From positions 1 through 17,784 of the forward strand of contig JAGCSE010000323.1 in NCBI GenBank assembly GCA_017964325.1: a stretch of 17,784 nt of DNA, read 5' to 3'. The notes below the pieces were generated by a model. That model was not told the DNA's origin. It saw nothing but the letters and a program-made list of their open reading frames with translations, and did no database searches. Made by a program: the position numbers and the translations under genes. The DNA comes from Victivallales bacterium. Its GTDB lineage: Bacteria; Verrucomicrobiota; Lentisphaeria; Oligosphaerales; Oligosphaeraceae. How positions within the stretch are numbered: position 1 is the stretch's first letter; the number at the start of each line of letters is the position of its first letter. Positions 5,287 through 12,805 of the stretch are shown here, piece after piece.

Positions 5287-7947
5287 TCACTTCCCGAAGG
5301 CGTATGCTTTGCGGATTTCGTCTGCGCGGAGGCGGGCTTCCTTGGAGGCGGGCAGTTCGGTGTCCGCGAGGTCCTGATAGACGCGCATGGCCTGGCGGAG
5401 ATTCTCCTTGCCGCCGAGGCGTTCAAGCAGATGGGCGGCGGCAAGGGCGCTTTTCGTATAATAGAAACTGCTGTGGGTGACATGGTTCATTTGGGCGGAC
5501 TGGTATGTATAGCACAACTTGCGGTATGCGTCCAAGGCCTGTTCCGTCTTGCCCTGCCGTTCATAGCAGACGGCAAGCCTGTATTGGGCCATATCCTTCA
5601 GCTCGGTGCTGGCCGTTGAATTCTTGTCGAGAATATGCAGGAAGCATTGTTCGGCCTTTGTCAGCATTTCAATATCCTTGACTTTTGTGGTGTCGGCTTC
5701 AGCGATGGCGAGGCACATTTCGCCTTGACGGCCGAGTGCGGCGTAGCTGAGGTCGCATTGGCCAACCTTGTCCATGACTTCCGTGAAAGCCTGCCGGGCC
5801 TTTTCATATTCCTTCTGCATGGCGAGCACATCGCCTTTCAGCATGAGGGCCTTTGCGTGGAAGAGGATTTCGGATTCGGTGAGTTTCTTATCCTTTGTCA
5901 CTGACGTGGCCATTTCGAGCGATTGGATGATGTCGATGGCGGATTGCGGGCGTTCTTGGCGGTATGCGCAGAGAGCGGCTTCATAGAGGGCCATCATGTT
6001 GAGTTTTGAGCTAGGTTGCGTGTTGTGGAGGCGGAGATAGAGCTGTTGTGCTTTCTCCCAGTCTGAACGGCCAACATAAATATCTGCTATTAAAATATAT
6101 AAGTCAGGAGCCAAGGCATCTTGCGGGTATTGTTTGAAGAACTGTTCGGCATCTGCAATGGCCGCTTCGTTGTCCGCCTGTGCGAGTTTGACGAGGACTC
6201 GCTGGTAGAGGGCCTGCGAGATGAATGACGAGTCCGGATAGCGTTCGATGATGATATTGAGCATATCCTGCGCAAGCGTGAAATCCTGCGCCTTGTTGGC
6301 GGCCTGATAGGCTTCGAGAAGGGCTTGCGATGCCTGGTCGGGATTCGGCATGTTTTCAGCGATTTCCTTCAGATATGCTGCGGCTTTTTTGGCATCCTCC
6401 TGATTGCCCGCGCCCATGCGCAAAGCGGCACCATGTTGCAACTTGGCGTATGGAGCTTGTTTATGCGTTGGATAATCGACCGTGAACTGCCTGAACGCAA
6501 TCATGGCCTGTTCGTAATTCTTTTGCTTCAGAAGGGCGTTTCCCTGGCGGATGCGGGCTTCGGGGGCGAGCTGTGTTTTGGTGTATTGGTCGGCGATGCT
6601 GTTGTAGAGCTCAATGGCGTGGTCTGTGTCATTGATTTTTTCCGCGAGTTCCGCGGCGTTGAAAAGGGCCTGGGATTTGGATTCAGGCGTATCGGCGATG
6701 CTTTCAGCCTTGATATAGGTATCGATGGCGGCCTTCCATTGTCCGTCCGTGACGAGGCTTTTGGCCTGTTCGAAGGCGGCCTTTGTCCTAAAGTCCGCGC
6801 TTAGGGATTTGTTTTCGCTGATTTGTGCAAACAGTTCGGCGGCAGTGCGATGGGAGTTGTTGCGTTCATAGAGTTGCGCAAGTTTGAAGATGACTTCGTT
6901 GAGCTGTGGATAATCGGGATGCTCTTTGCGGATGACTTCAAGCGAGTCCTGCGCCTGGCTGCTTTTGTTGAGTTCGATTTGCGTTTTGGCAAGCAGGAGG
7001 CTGGAGGCGATTTTCTCCTTTTCGTTGGATGCGGTCTTGATTGCCAATGGGAGAATCGCTTCTGCGTAGGCGTAGTTTTTCTTTTCAAAGAGTGCGTCCG
7101 ACAATGTCCAAAGGACCTTCCACCATTCGGCGTCGGCTGTTTCGGGGCATTGTGCGGAAATGGTCTTGAAAATCTTGACGGCGTCATCCGTGCGCTGTTG
7201 CGCGGCAAGGCAAAGGGTTTTCATAAGATTCAGCGACAGTTGGTCTTCCGCCTTTTGGGGAATTTCAATTCTGGAGAGGATGGCTTCGGCGGCGATTGGA
7301 TTTCCCGTGAGGAAATGGACGTTGACAAGCCGTTTCTGGATTTCAAAGTTTTTGGTGTTGACGCCTGGCGTCTGGAGGAAATTTACGAGCAACGTCTTCA
7401 GTTCGTTCCATTTGCCTTGTTGTGCGTATGTGTCTGCACAGAGGATAGTTGCTTTTTCGATATAGGAAGGTTCGGCTCCTTTTCCCGTGAGTGGAAGGAG
7501 TCGTTTCAGGCAGTCGTCATAGCGTTTTTGCATAAAGCAAATTTGTCCCCAGACGTATGCGAGCTTTGCTTTGATTTGCGAATCGGCGGGCTTAAGTCCA
7601 GGCGAACGTGTTTCATGGTCTTTGAGCGTTTCCTCCGCTTCTTTCAGGAGATTTTGCCCGATGAAGGCTTCCGCGAGATAGGCGGAAGCTATTGCGAATT
7701 CAGGCTCGTGCTGATCAACACTCTTGCGATATTCCTTGAAGAAATCGGCGGCGATATTGTAAATGCCGTCGCTCATAGCCTTTATGCCTTTAGTCAGATT
7801 TTGCTGGGCGATTTCATCCTGCTTTGGGGCTTCTTCAAATCGGAAGACTGCGGCCTGTTCTGTGGGGGGCTGTGCATTCTGTTGCGCAACCACGACAATA
7901 GGGATGAAAATCGCTAATAATATAATGTAAATAATATATTTTGGCAT
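5287..7947 (-). CDS. Exported or membrane-anchored tetratricopeptide-repeat protein
   Basis: An 886-residue protein. Residues 1-21 form a signal peptide or N-terminal anchor (hydrophobic stretch ending in VVVAQQ), and the rest is helical with many TPR-like pairs, for example AEEAxLKDHETRSPGLKPADSQ-like units and A-x-LYxxIADQYTKTQLAPEARIRQGNALL. A-x-LxxxxPxS/A linkers recur in the middle part (the YPTHKQAPYAK, YPDSSFISQALYQ and YPQDALAPDLYI regions), as in BamD/YbgF-type periplasmic TPR proteins. No catalytic domain is seen; a scaffold role in the envelope is the likely one. It starts only seven bases after the FGGY kinase stop and has no clear ribosome binding site (A-rich leader), so translational coupling is plausible. 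The kinase follows 28 bases downstream. Confidence 0.88.
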   Translation of the reverse strand: MPKYIIYIILLAIFIPIVVVAQQNAQPPTEQAAVFRFEEAPKQDEIAQQNLTKGIKAMSDGIYNIAADFFKEYRKSVDQHEPEFAIASAYLAEAFIGQNLLKEAEETLKDHETRSPGLKPADSQIKAKLAYVWGQICFMQKRYDDCLKRLLPLTGKGAEPSYIEKATILCADTYAQQGKWNELKTLLVNFLQTPGVNTKNFEIQKRLVNVHFLTGNPIAAEAILSRIEIPQKAEDQLSLNLMKTLCLAAQQRTDDAVKIFKTISAQCPETADAEWWKVLWTLSDALFEKKNYAYAEAILPLAIKTASNEKEKIASSLLLAKTQIELNKSSQAQDSLEVIRKEHPDYPQLNEVIFKLAQLYERNNSHRTAAELFAQISENKSLSADFRTKAAFEQAKSLVTDGQWKAAIDTYIKAESIADTPESKSQALFNAAELAEKINDTDHAIELYNSIADQYTKTQLAPEARIRQGNALLKQKNYEQAMIAFRQFTVDYPTHKQAPYAKLQHGAALRMGAGNQEDAKKAAAYLKEIAENMPNPDQASQALLEAYQAANKAQDFTLAQDMLNIIIERYPDSSFISQALYQRVLVKLAQADNEAAIADAEQFFKQYPQDALAPDLYILIADIYVGRSDWEKAQQLYLRLHNTQPSSKLNMMALYEAALCAYRQERPQSAIDIIQSLEMATSVTKDKKLTESEILFHAKALMLKGDVLAMQKEYEKARQAFTEVMDKVGQCDLSYAALGRQGEMCLAIAEADTTKVKDIEMLTKAEQCFLHILDKNSTASTELKDMAQYRLAVCYERQGKTEQALDAYRKLCYTYQSAQMNHVTHSSFYYTKSALAAAHLLERLGGKENLRQAMRVYQDLADTELPASKEARLRADEIRKAYAFGK

Positions 7948-7954
7948 GATTTTT

Positions 7955-9433
7955 TTAGAAAAGCGGTTTCATTGTTGGGTAAAGCGTCAGATAGCGGCGG
8001 TAGGTCTTTTCCAGGGCGTCCTGCCATTCGGGAACGGGCATGACAGGATGTGGATTCCGTAGCGTTGCCGTTGCGTCAAACGCCTGTTGCAGAGAATCAT
8101 AGACACCGACGCCCAAACCTGCCGCAAGGCAAGCTCCAAGGCTGCTGACGTCGTTGAAATCGAGGGAGATGACAGGGCGGTCCAAAATGGACGCCTTGAT
8201 TTGGTTCCACAGGTAGTTTGCGCTGCCGCCGCCTGCGGCGACGATTTGCGCGGGGCGGAATTTGAATTCATCCTGTAGAAGTTCGATAATCTGCCGCCAT
8301 GCGCATGCGACTCCTTCAAGAACGGCGCGGCAGGCTTCGCCTCGGCCCGTGTGCAATGTCAGCCCGAAGAAGACACCAGAAGCCTTTGGATCCCAGACAG
8401 GTGTGCGTTCACCGAGCAGATAGGGCAGATAGGTGAGGCCTTGCGAACCAGATGGTGCGGCGGCGGCTTCGTTCATGAAATCGCCGATGGGGCATTTGAG
8501 GAAAGATTCGCAAAGCCATTTGACGGAGGCTCCTGCGGCGTTCATGGAACCGATGGTCGCCCAGGTGTTCTTCCGCAGATGGCGGACATTGCAGAAAAGC
8601 GGATTGCCGGACGGTCGGTCCGCGCAGAAGATCAAACAATCCGTGCTGCCTCCTGCGACGAATACTTCGCCAGGCAGGGCGACTCCCGCCGCCAAGGCGG
8701 CGGAGACGGAATCGCCGTTCGACCAGACGACGGGCAGGCCATTTGGCATGCCTGTCTTGTCTGCAACACTTTGAAGCAACGGTCCTGCGACCATCAGATT
8801 TTCATGGACGGGCGGAAGCTGTTCGGGCCTGATGCCGACGGCGTCCAGAATGGTCTGCGACCATTCGTGTTCGCGCCCTTTCGGGCATAGCGCCGAGAGC
8901 GACGCATGGGCGGGATCCATGCCGTTGACGCCTGTAAGCCGTTGGATGACAAAGGATGCCAATGTCGCGTAAGTTTTCGTCTGGCGGTCTTGTTCGGGGC
9001 GGTTTCGCTTCAGCCAGAGGATGCCTGGCAGGATGCTCGTTCCCGATACGAGAGCGTTGCCCGTGATATTTTCAACTCCATGCTCTCCAAGCATTTGCTT
9101 CAATTCGGCAATCTGCGGTTGCTCGCGGCGGTCGCTGTAGAGGATGGCGTTCATCTGCGGGCGACCATTTGCATCCAACGGCACAAGTGTCGGGAAGACG
9201 ATGCTGATGGACATGGCTTTCAGAGCCGCGACGGCCTTGGGATGCTTGGCGGCGATTTCGGACATGACGGACAGGATGGCCTGCCATAGCTCTTCCGCAT
9301 CGATTTCAGCCCGCTCATCGTCGGGATAGAGGTAATTCAGGGGATGCCTGGCGGTTGCGACGACTTCGCCTGTTTCGGAGTCCAGGATCGTCGTCTTGCA
9401 GGATGATGTGCCGATGTCGAGTCCTAAAAGCAT
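7955..9433 (-). CDS. FGGY-family carbohydrate kinase (xylulokinase-like)
   Basis: A sugar kinase of about 492 residues that phosphorylates a ketose or polyol with ATP; the exact substrate cannot be read from sequence. The N-terminal phosphate-binding motif GLDIGTSSCK (4-13), the catalytic base in SNGDSVSA (D241), a GGSTD segment and the C-terminal VAAGGGSANYLWNQI nucleotide-binding motif are all present, and the length is normal for the family. I start it at the ATG at 9433. An upstream in-frame TTG at 9454 would add seven residues ahead of the conserved MLLGLDIG and is less likely. It is the first gene of the operon and has a good promoter about 90 bases upstream. The pairing of a sugar kinase with a TPR protein and a Ser/Thr kinase is unusual. 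Confidence 0.92.
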   Translation of the reverse strand: MLLGLDIGTSSCKTTILDSETGEVVATARHPLNYLYPDDERAEIDAEELWQAILSVMSEIAAKHPKAVAALKAMSISIVFPTLVPLDANGRPQMNAILYSDRREQPQIAELKQMLGEHGVENITGNALVSGTSILPGILWLKRNRPEQDRQTKTYATLASFVIQRLTGVNGMDPAHASLSALCPKGREHEWSQTILDAVGIRPEQLPPVHENLMVAGPLLQSVADKTGMPNGLPVVWSNGDSVSAALAAGVALPGEVFVAGGSTDCLIFCADRPSGNPLFCNVRHLRKNTWATIGSMNAAGASVKWLCESFLKCPIGDFMNEAAAAPSGSQGLTYLPYLLGERTPVWDPKASGVFFGLTLHTGRGEACRAVLEGVACAWRQIIELLQDEFKFRPAQIVAAGGGSANYLWNQIKASILDRPVISLDFNDVSSLGACLAAGLGVGVYDSLQQAFDATATLRNPHPVMPVPEWQDALEKTYRRYLTLYPTMKPLF

Positions 9434-9520
9434 AGTTCTGTAGATAAAAGCCAAAGCTGAAAACGAAAGATTTTAGAAAAAGATTAATGATCAAGCATGA
9501 ATGGCATTAATACCTAATAT

Positions 9521-9549
9521 AATATAGCAATAGGATGGCAAGTTGCCAA
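9521..9549 (-). promoter_or_regulatory. Sigma70-type promoter of the FGGY-TPR-kinase operon
   Basis: On the minus strand TTGGCA (9544-9549) and TATATT (9521-9526) are separated by exactly 17 bases. Each box matches consensus at 5 of 6 positions. It lies in the only sizeable gap upstream of the FGGY gene and would give a leader of about 80 bases. Confidence 0.6.
9536..9548. promoter_or_regulatory. Candidate operator (13-bp perfect inverted repeat)
   Basis: TGGCAAGTTGCCA is a perfect 6-bp inverted repeat around one central base. It overlaps the -35 box and spacer of the operon promoter, a typical repressor-binding position. No regulator gene is in the window, so the cognate factor is unknown. 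Confidence 0.45.
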
Positions 9550-9570
9550 TAACAGACGGATTAAAAAGCC

Positions 9571-9696
9571 CTAGAGAGACTAGAGGTTCTAGAAGCTCTA
9601 GAAGCTCTAGAAGCTCTAGAAGCCCTAGAGACACTAGAAGCTCTAGAAGCTCTAGAAGCTCTAGACGCTCTAGAAGCTCTAGAAGCTCTAGAACCT
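9571..9696. repeat. 9-bp tandem array with 14 in-phase CTAG units
   Basis: Fourteen consecutive 9-bp units each beginning with CTAG, most of them CTAGAAGCT. Variant units (CTAGAGAGA, CTAGAGGTT, CTAGAAGCC, CTAGAGACA, CTAGACGCT, CTAGAACCT) suggest a higher-order 54-bp duplication (9571 to 9625). Because the core TCTAGA is palindromic, the array can fold on itself in either strand. It lies between the end of the GH5 gene and the promoter of the FGGY operon. The Leu/Glu-rich and Ser/Arg-rich reading frames it creates are not genes. Confidence 0.95.
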
Positions 9697-9704
9697 TTAG
9701 CTTG

Positions 9705-9725
9705 CTCATTACTCATTACTCATTA
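9705..9725. repeat. Heptamer repeat CTCATTA x3 at the GH5 stop codon
   Basis: Three exact head-to-tail CTCATTA units. The TAA stop codon of the GH5 gene (9723-9725, minus strand) is the last three bases of the array. It belongs to the same class of 7-bp repeats seen at 136-233, 15836-15861 and 16256-16283. Confidence 0.85.
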
Positions 9726-11213
9726 GTATTTCTGTAGCAGTTCCAACATCTTACGGTCGAGTTTGTGGCCATGGAAGTCTTCATATTGGACATCTTTGCG
9801 GTCGCTGTCGAGAACGCCGAAGGAGCCGCGGAAATTCCACATGGCCCAACCCATGTTCGCTTCCTTCCAGTTGATGAAACAGTCTTCCAGCCAGGCGAGA
9901 ACGACGTCATGCGGCGTTTTGTTGTAGGCTCCGAATTCGCCGACGATGATGCCGACTCCCTGTTCACGGAGTTTCAGCCACGGTGCGATGCCTTCTTTCC
10001 AAAGCCATTCGCGGCCGAGGGACGCCTCCGCTTCCATGCCCCATTTGCCGTCTTTGAAATAGAATGGATTCTGTTTTTGGCCGTAGTTCGTCAAAAGCGT
10101 GAGAGTGTTTTCGGGCTTGTCGCCGACGGTGACGCCAATTTCGGGAATGGTCACCCAGTCGCCTTTTGTGGCGGTTAGCTCCAACTGCTTGGCATTGGCT
10201 GGGATGTCGATGACGCAGTTGAGATTATAGACGTTTTGATAGACGTTCCACTCTTTCGCATAAACTTCCTTCTCCCATTCTCCCTTGCCGGGGCCTGGCG
10301 TGAATTCGCGTTCCCAAATCTGCTTGCCGTCGGCTTTTAGGACGAGTGTCATTCGTGTGGAGACGACGCCGATCTTAATGCGTAGCTTCGCGGGGGAATC
10401 GCAGCCCCAGCCGATGGACATCGTGTGGTCCATGTCAGGCTTGGAGGAGCCTGCGAGCCAGCCGACGGTGTTCATGAGCGGCCATGTCGGCAGGGCGTAT
10501 TGATCGCCGTTGGCCCAGCTGGCCTTGTAATGGCTGATGTTTGAGGGGCGGTAGCCGCGGGTGGATTGCGCAACGCCCAGCGGGATTAATTCCTTGCAAG
10601 GCTGGGTGCCCCATGAGAGGCCGTCGCAGATGATGAGTCGGTCTGGATCTTCCTTGTGGATGGCGTCCGCCATGATCTTGACGACTTTTGCATACGTCGC
10701 TCCGTCGATGTCCGCTGGCTCGTTGAAGAGGTTGAAGGAAAGCTGCGAGTTTGGGATGCCCTTGTAGCGTTTCGCGAAGACGCCCCAGTGCATGGCGCAG
10801 ACGCGCTGTGCATCTTCGTCTTTCCACAAGTTCTTTGTTTCCTTTGGGTTGGCGACCGTGTAGCCTGGCGCGCGGTGGAAATTGACGCAGACGTGGATGT
10901 CGTACTTTTTGCCGAATTCAATTGCTTCATCGACATCCTTCAGGACATCGTAGTTGATCTTCTCCCAATCGCCGTCGATGATCCAGAAGCGGTAGTCCAT
11001 GGGGAGGCGGACGAAATTGAAGCCGAGATCATGGATCATCTTGAAATCGTCTTCTTGGAAGCGTGGTTGCGGATTCTGCCCCCAGAACATGAATTTCTCC
11101 AACAGATTGAAGCCGCGCCAACGTGGGAGCTGCTTCGCGGAAGCTTCGGGGAGAGCGGCAGAAACGGAAAGCGACATGCCGAGGACGGTGGCCAAGAACC
11201 AGTTGCCTTTCAT
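9723..11213 (-). CDS. Secreted GH5-family glycoside hydrolase (cellulase-like) with an inserted beta domain
   Basis: A 496-residue glycosidase. A signal peptide ends near residue 26 (ASA-KQ). The GH5 barrel shows RGFNLLEKF (33-41), FVRLPMDY (67-74), NFHRAPGY (111-118), the acid/base in FNLFNEP (E165), the nucleophile in IIVGEFG (E426) and WAMWNFRGSFG (456-466). Substrate is probably a beta-1,4-linked glycan such as cellulose, mannan or a beta-glucan, which cannot be resolved here. Roughly residues 255-375, between the two catalytic motifs, are an extra segment rich in beta strands, so the barrel is interrupted by a probable beta-sandwich. The start is secured by AGGAGG at 11221-11226, seven bases upstream, the strongest ribosome binding site in the window. 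It follows the Memo-AMMECR1 gene by 38 bases and ends in a heptamer array. Confidence 0.94.
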   Translation of the reverse strand: MKGNWFLATVLGMSLSVSAALPEASAKQLPRWRGFNLLEKFMFWGQNPQPRFQEDDFKMIHDLGFNFVRLPMDYRFWIIDGDWEKINYDVLKDVDEAIEFGKKYDIHVCVNFHRAPGYTVANPKETKNLWKDEDAQRVCAMHWGVFAKRYKGIPNSQLSFNLFNEPADIDGATYAKVVKIMADAIHKEDPDRLIICDGLSWGTQPCKELIPLGVAQSTRGYRPSNISHYKASWANGDQYALPTWPLMNTVGWLAGSSKPDMDHTMSIGWGCDSPAKLRIKIGVVSTRMTLVLKADGKQIWEREFTPGPGKGEWEKEVYAKEWNVYQNVYNLNCVIDIPANAKQLELTATKGDWVTIPEIGVTVGDKPENTLTLLTNYGQKQNPFYFKDGKWGMEAEASLGREWLWKEGIAPWLKLREQGVGIIVGEFGAYNKTPHDVVLAWLEDCFINWKEANMGWAMWNFRGSFGVLDSDRKDVQYEDFHGHKLDRKMLELLQKY

Positions 11214-11251
11214 TGAGTTACCTCCTGTGATGGTTGTTTTTGAACAATGTC

Positions 11252-12799
11252 CTATTTTTCTTCAAAAGCAAAAACGGTGAACAGATAGATTTTCGTTTCG
11301 GGCGATTTCCAGGCATCGTAGTCGAGACCTGCCTTCTCTTCGCATAAGTAGCCCATGAAACGCTTCTTATCGGGAATCTGCTCCCAGACCTGCGGCAGGA
11401 AAAGACCGCTGTTGCGGCCTTGGCTGACCATGACGCCATGTTTGAACGGGACGATTTCATCCGGCGATTTGGCGAGCTTCATCGGCGAAAGGACGGAGAT
11501 TTCAATGTGCAGGTCAGCGATTTCTTCGGCGGTGACTTTGCTGAAGCGCGGGTCGTCGAAGGCGGCGGCGTATGCCATGTATTCGACGATTTTCCACAAT
11601 GGATCGCGTGGGGCGGTCGTGCCGATGCAGCCGCGGAGACGGCCATTCTTATGGAGCGTCACGAAAACGGCGGCCGGCTTGAGGAGTTCCGGCAGGCTGT
11701 CCGGCGGCGTATAGCTCCACGGACGACCGTTGGCTTCAGCCGTAATCCGCTGGCGCACAAGATGTAACAATTCGTCTTGAACGGCCTTGCTGACGGAGAA
11801 ATCGTCATCCGTCGTCTGGATATAGGCGGGCTTTTCAACAATGCCGAGATTGACATGATATTCCGTTCCATGACCGCTCTTGGAGAAGGCGGCGGAACCA
11901 TAGCCGACGACTTGCCGTTTGTCGCCTGCAATGTCGCCTGAATTAGCCTGTTTGAGAATCGTAACTGTATCGGCACCATGGCGTTCCGCCCAAATCATCG
12001 CGACACCGACTCCACCCGTCGCGCAGAGCGGCGTGACGAGGCCTGGGCGGTTGATGCCGTCGCCGTCATGACGTGCGCACATCGCTGCAAGATTGCCTTT
12101 CTGGATGAGCGCCATCGTTTCGGCATCCGTTTCACGGGCGTCATCCGACGACGGATAGTGCGACATATCCGAGCTGGCGAAAATCAGAATCTTGCGGTTG
12201 CCCGCGCAGGCCTGCAGGGCATCGACAAAATCGCGGCAGAAAGTGGGGACGACTTCGCCGAACATGACGGGCAGGATTTTGCAATTTGGCTTAAGTGTCT
12301 GGATGAAGGGAAGATGGATTTCAACCGTGTGGTCCTTTGCGTGGACGCCGTCATGGACGATGATGGACGGAAGGCGTTTGCGGATGGCTTCGCCGAGCTC
12401 TGTATCGACGGCGACTTTGCCGAGAGGCGTCTCGAAAAAATCGTGGTCGTCGAGAACGGCGACGATGTCGGGAGCATTGCGGCCGAAGTCGTGGCCGATG
12501 ATGACGACGGTGTCGAAGTCAATCTTTCCGAGCAACTTATAGGCTGGCGCGGCAACGTGCGCGGAATAAGTGTATCCCGCATGGGGGGCCATGAGGGCGA
12601 AGATTTCGCCGTCGATCTTGATGTCAGGCGCGTTGTCCAGATAGTTTTGGACGGTTTTGCGGAGGATGTTCGGGTCTTTCGGATAGAAGGAACCCGCGAC
12701 GGCGGGCTGGCGTGTGGTTTTGTCTTTGTTGAACATGGTAAATAAAGGAATGGAGGTGACAAGTAACAGAATTAGGGTTGAAATGACAATCGTTTTCAA
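11252..12799 (-). CDS. Membrane-anchored Memo-AMMECR1 fusion (AmmeMemoRadiSam proteins B and A)
   Basis: A 515-residue two-domain protein. The Memo domain (about 30-308) starts with RQPAVAGSFYP and has APHAGYTY (H73), IGHDFG (H103), SSDMSHY and TPLCATGGVG (C259); H73, H103 and C259 align in order and spacing with the metal ligands His49, His81 and Cys244 of human MEMO1. The AMMECR1 domain (about 330-512) has FVTLHKNGRLRGCIGT. In the AmmeMemoRadiSam set these proteins accompany a radical SAM enzyme, but none is next to this gene. Residues 1-22 are hydrophobic, a likely signal anchor. Including them needs a TTG start at 12799; the first in-frame ATG (12736) would remove them and lacks a ribosome binding site. 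The helicase TGA lies in the same frame just upstream. Confidence 0.9.
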   Translation of the reverse strand: MKTIVISTLILLLVTSIPLFTMFNKDKTTRQPAVAGSFYPKDPNILRKTVQNYLDNAPDIKIDGEIFALMAPHAGYTYSAHVAAPAYKLLGKIDFDTVVIIGHDFGRNAPDIVAVLDDHDFFETPLGKVAVDTELGEAIRKRLPSIIVHDGVHAKDHTVEIHLPFIQTLKPNCKILPVMFGEVVPTFCRDFVDALQACAGNRKILIFASSDMSHYPSSDDARETDAETMALIQKGNLAAMCARHDGDGINRPGLVTPLCATGGVGVAMIWAERHGADTVTILKQANSGDIAGDKRQVVGYGSAAFSKSGHGTEYHVNLGIVEKPAYIQTTDDDFSVSKAVQDELLHLVRQRITAEANGRPWSYTPPDSLPELLKPAAVFVTLHKNGRLRGCIGTTAPRDPLWKIVEYMAYAAAFDDPRFSKVTAEEIADLHIEISVLSPMKLAKSPDEIVPFKHGVMVSQGRNSGLFLPQVWEQIPDKKRFMGYLCEEKAGLDYDAWKSPETKIYLFTVFAFEEK

Positions 12800-12805
12800 G
12801 GTCGT

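Noticed and set aside
6823..7917. 364-codon plus-strand frame opposite the TPR gene
   Set aside because: Lies entirely antisense to a gene with a clear signal peptide and TPR content; composition is that of a shadow frame.
9491..9737. Leu/Glu-rich (minus) and Ser/Arg-rich (plus) frames over the CTAG array
   Set aside because: Low-complexity by-products of a 9-bp repeat, which leaves every frame open; no conserved content.
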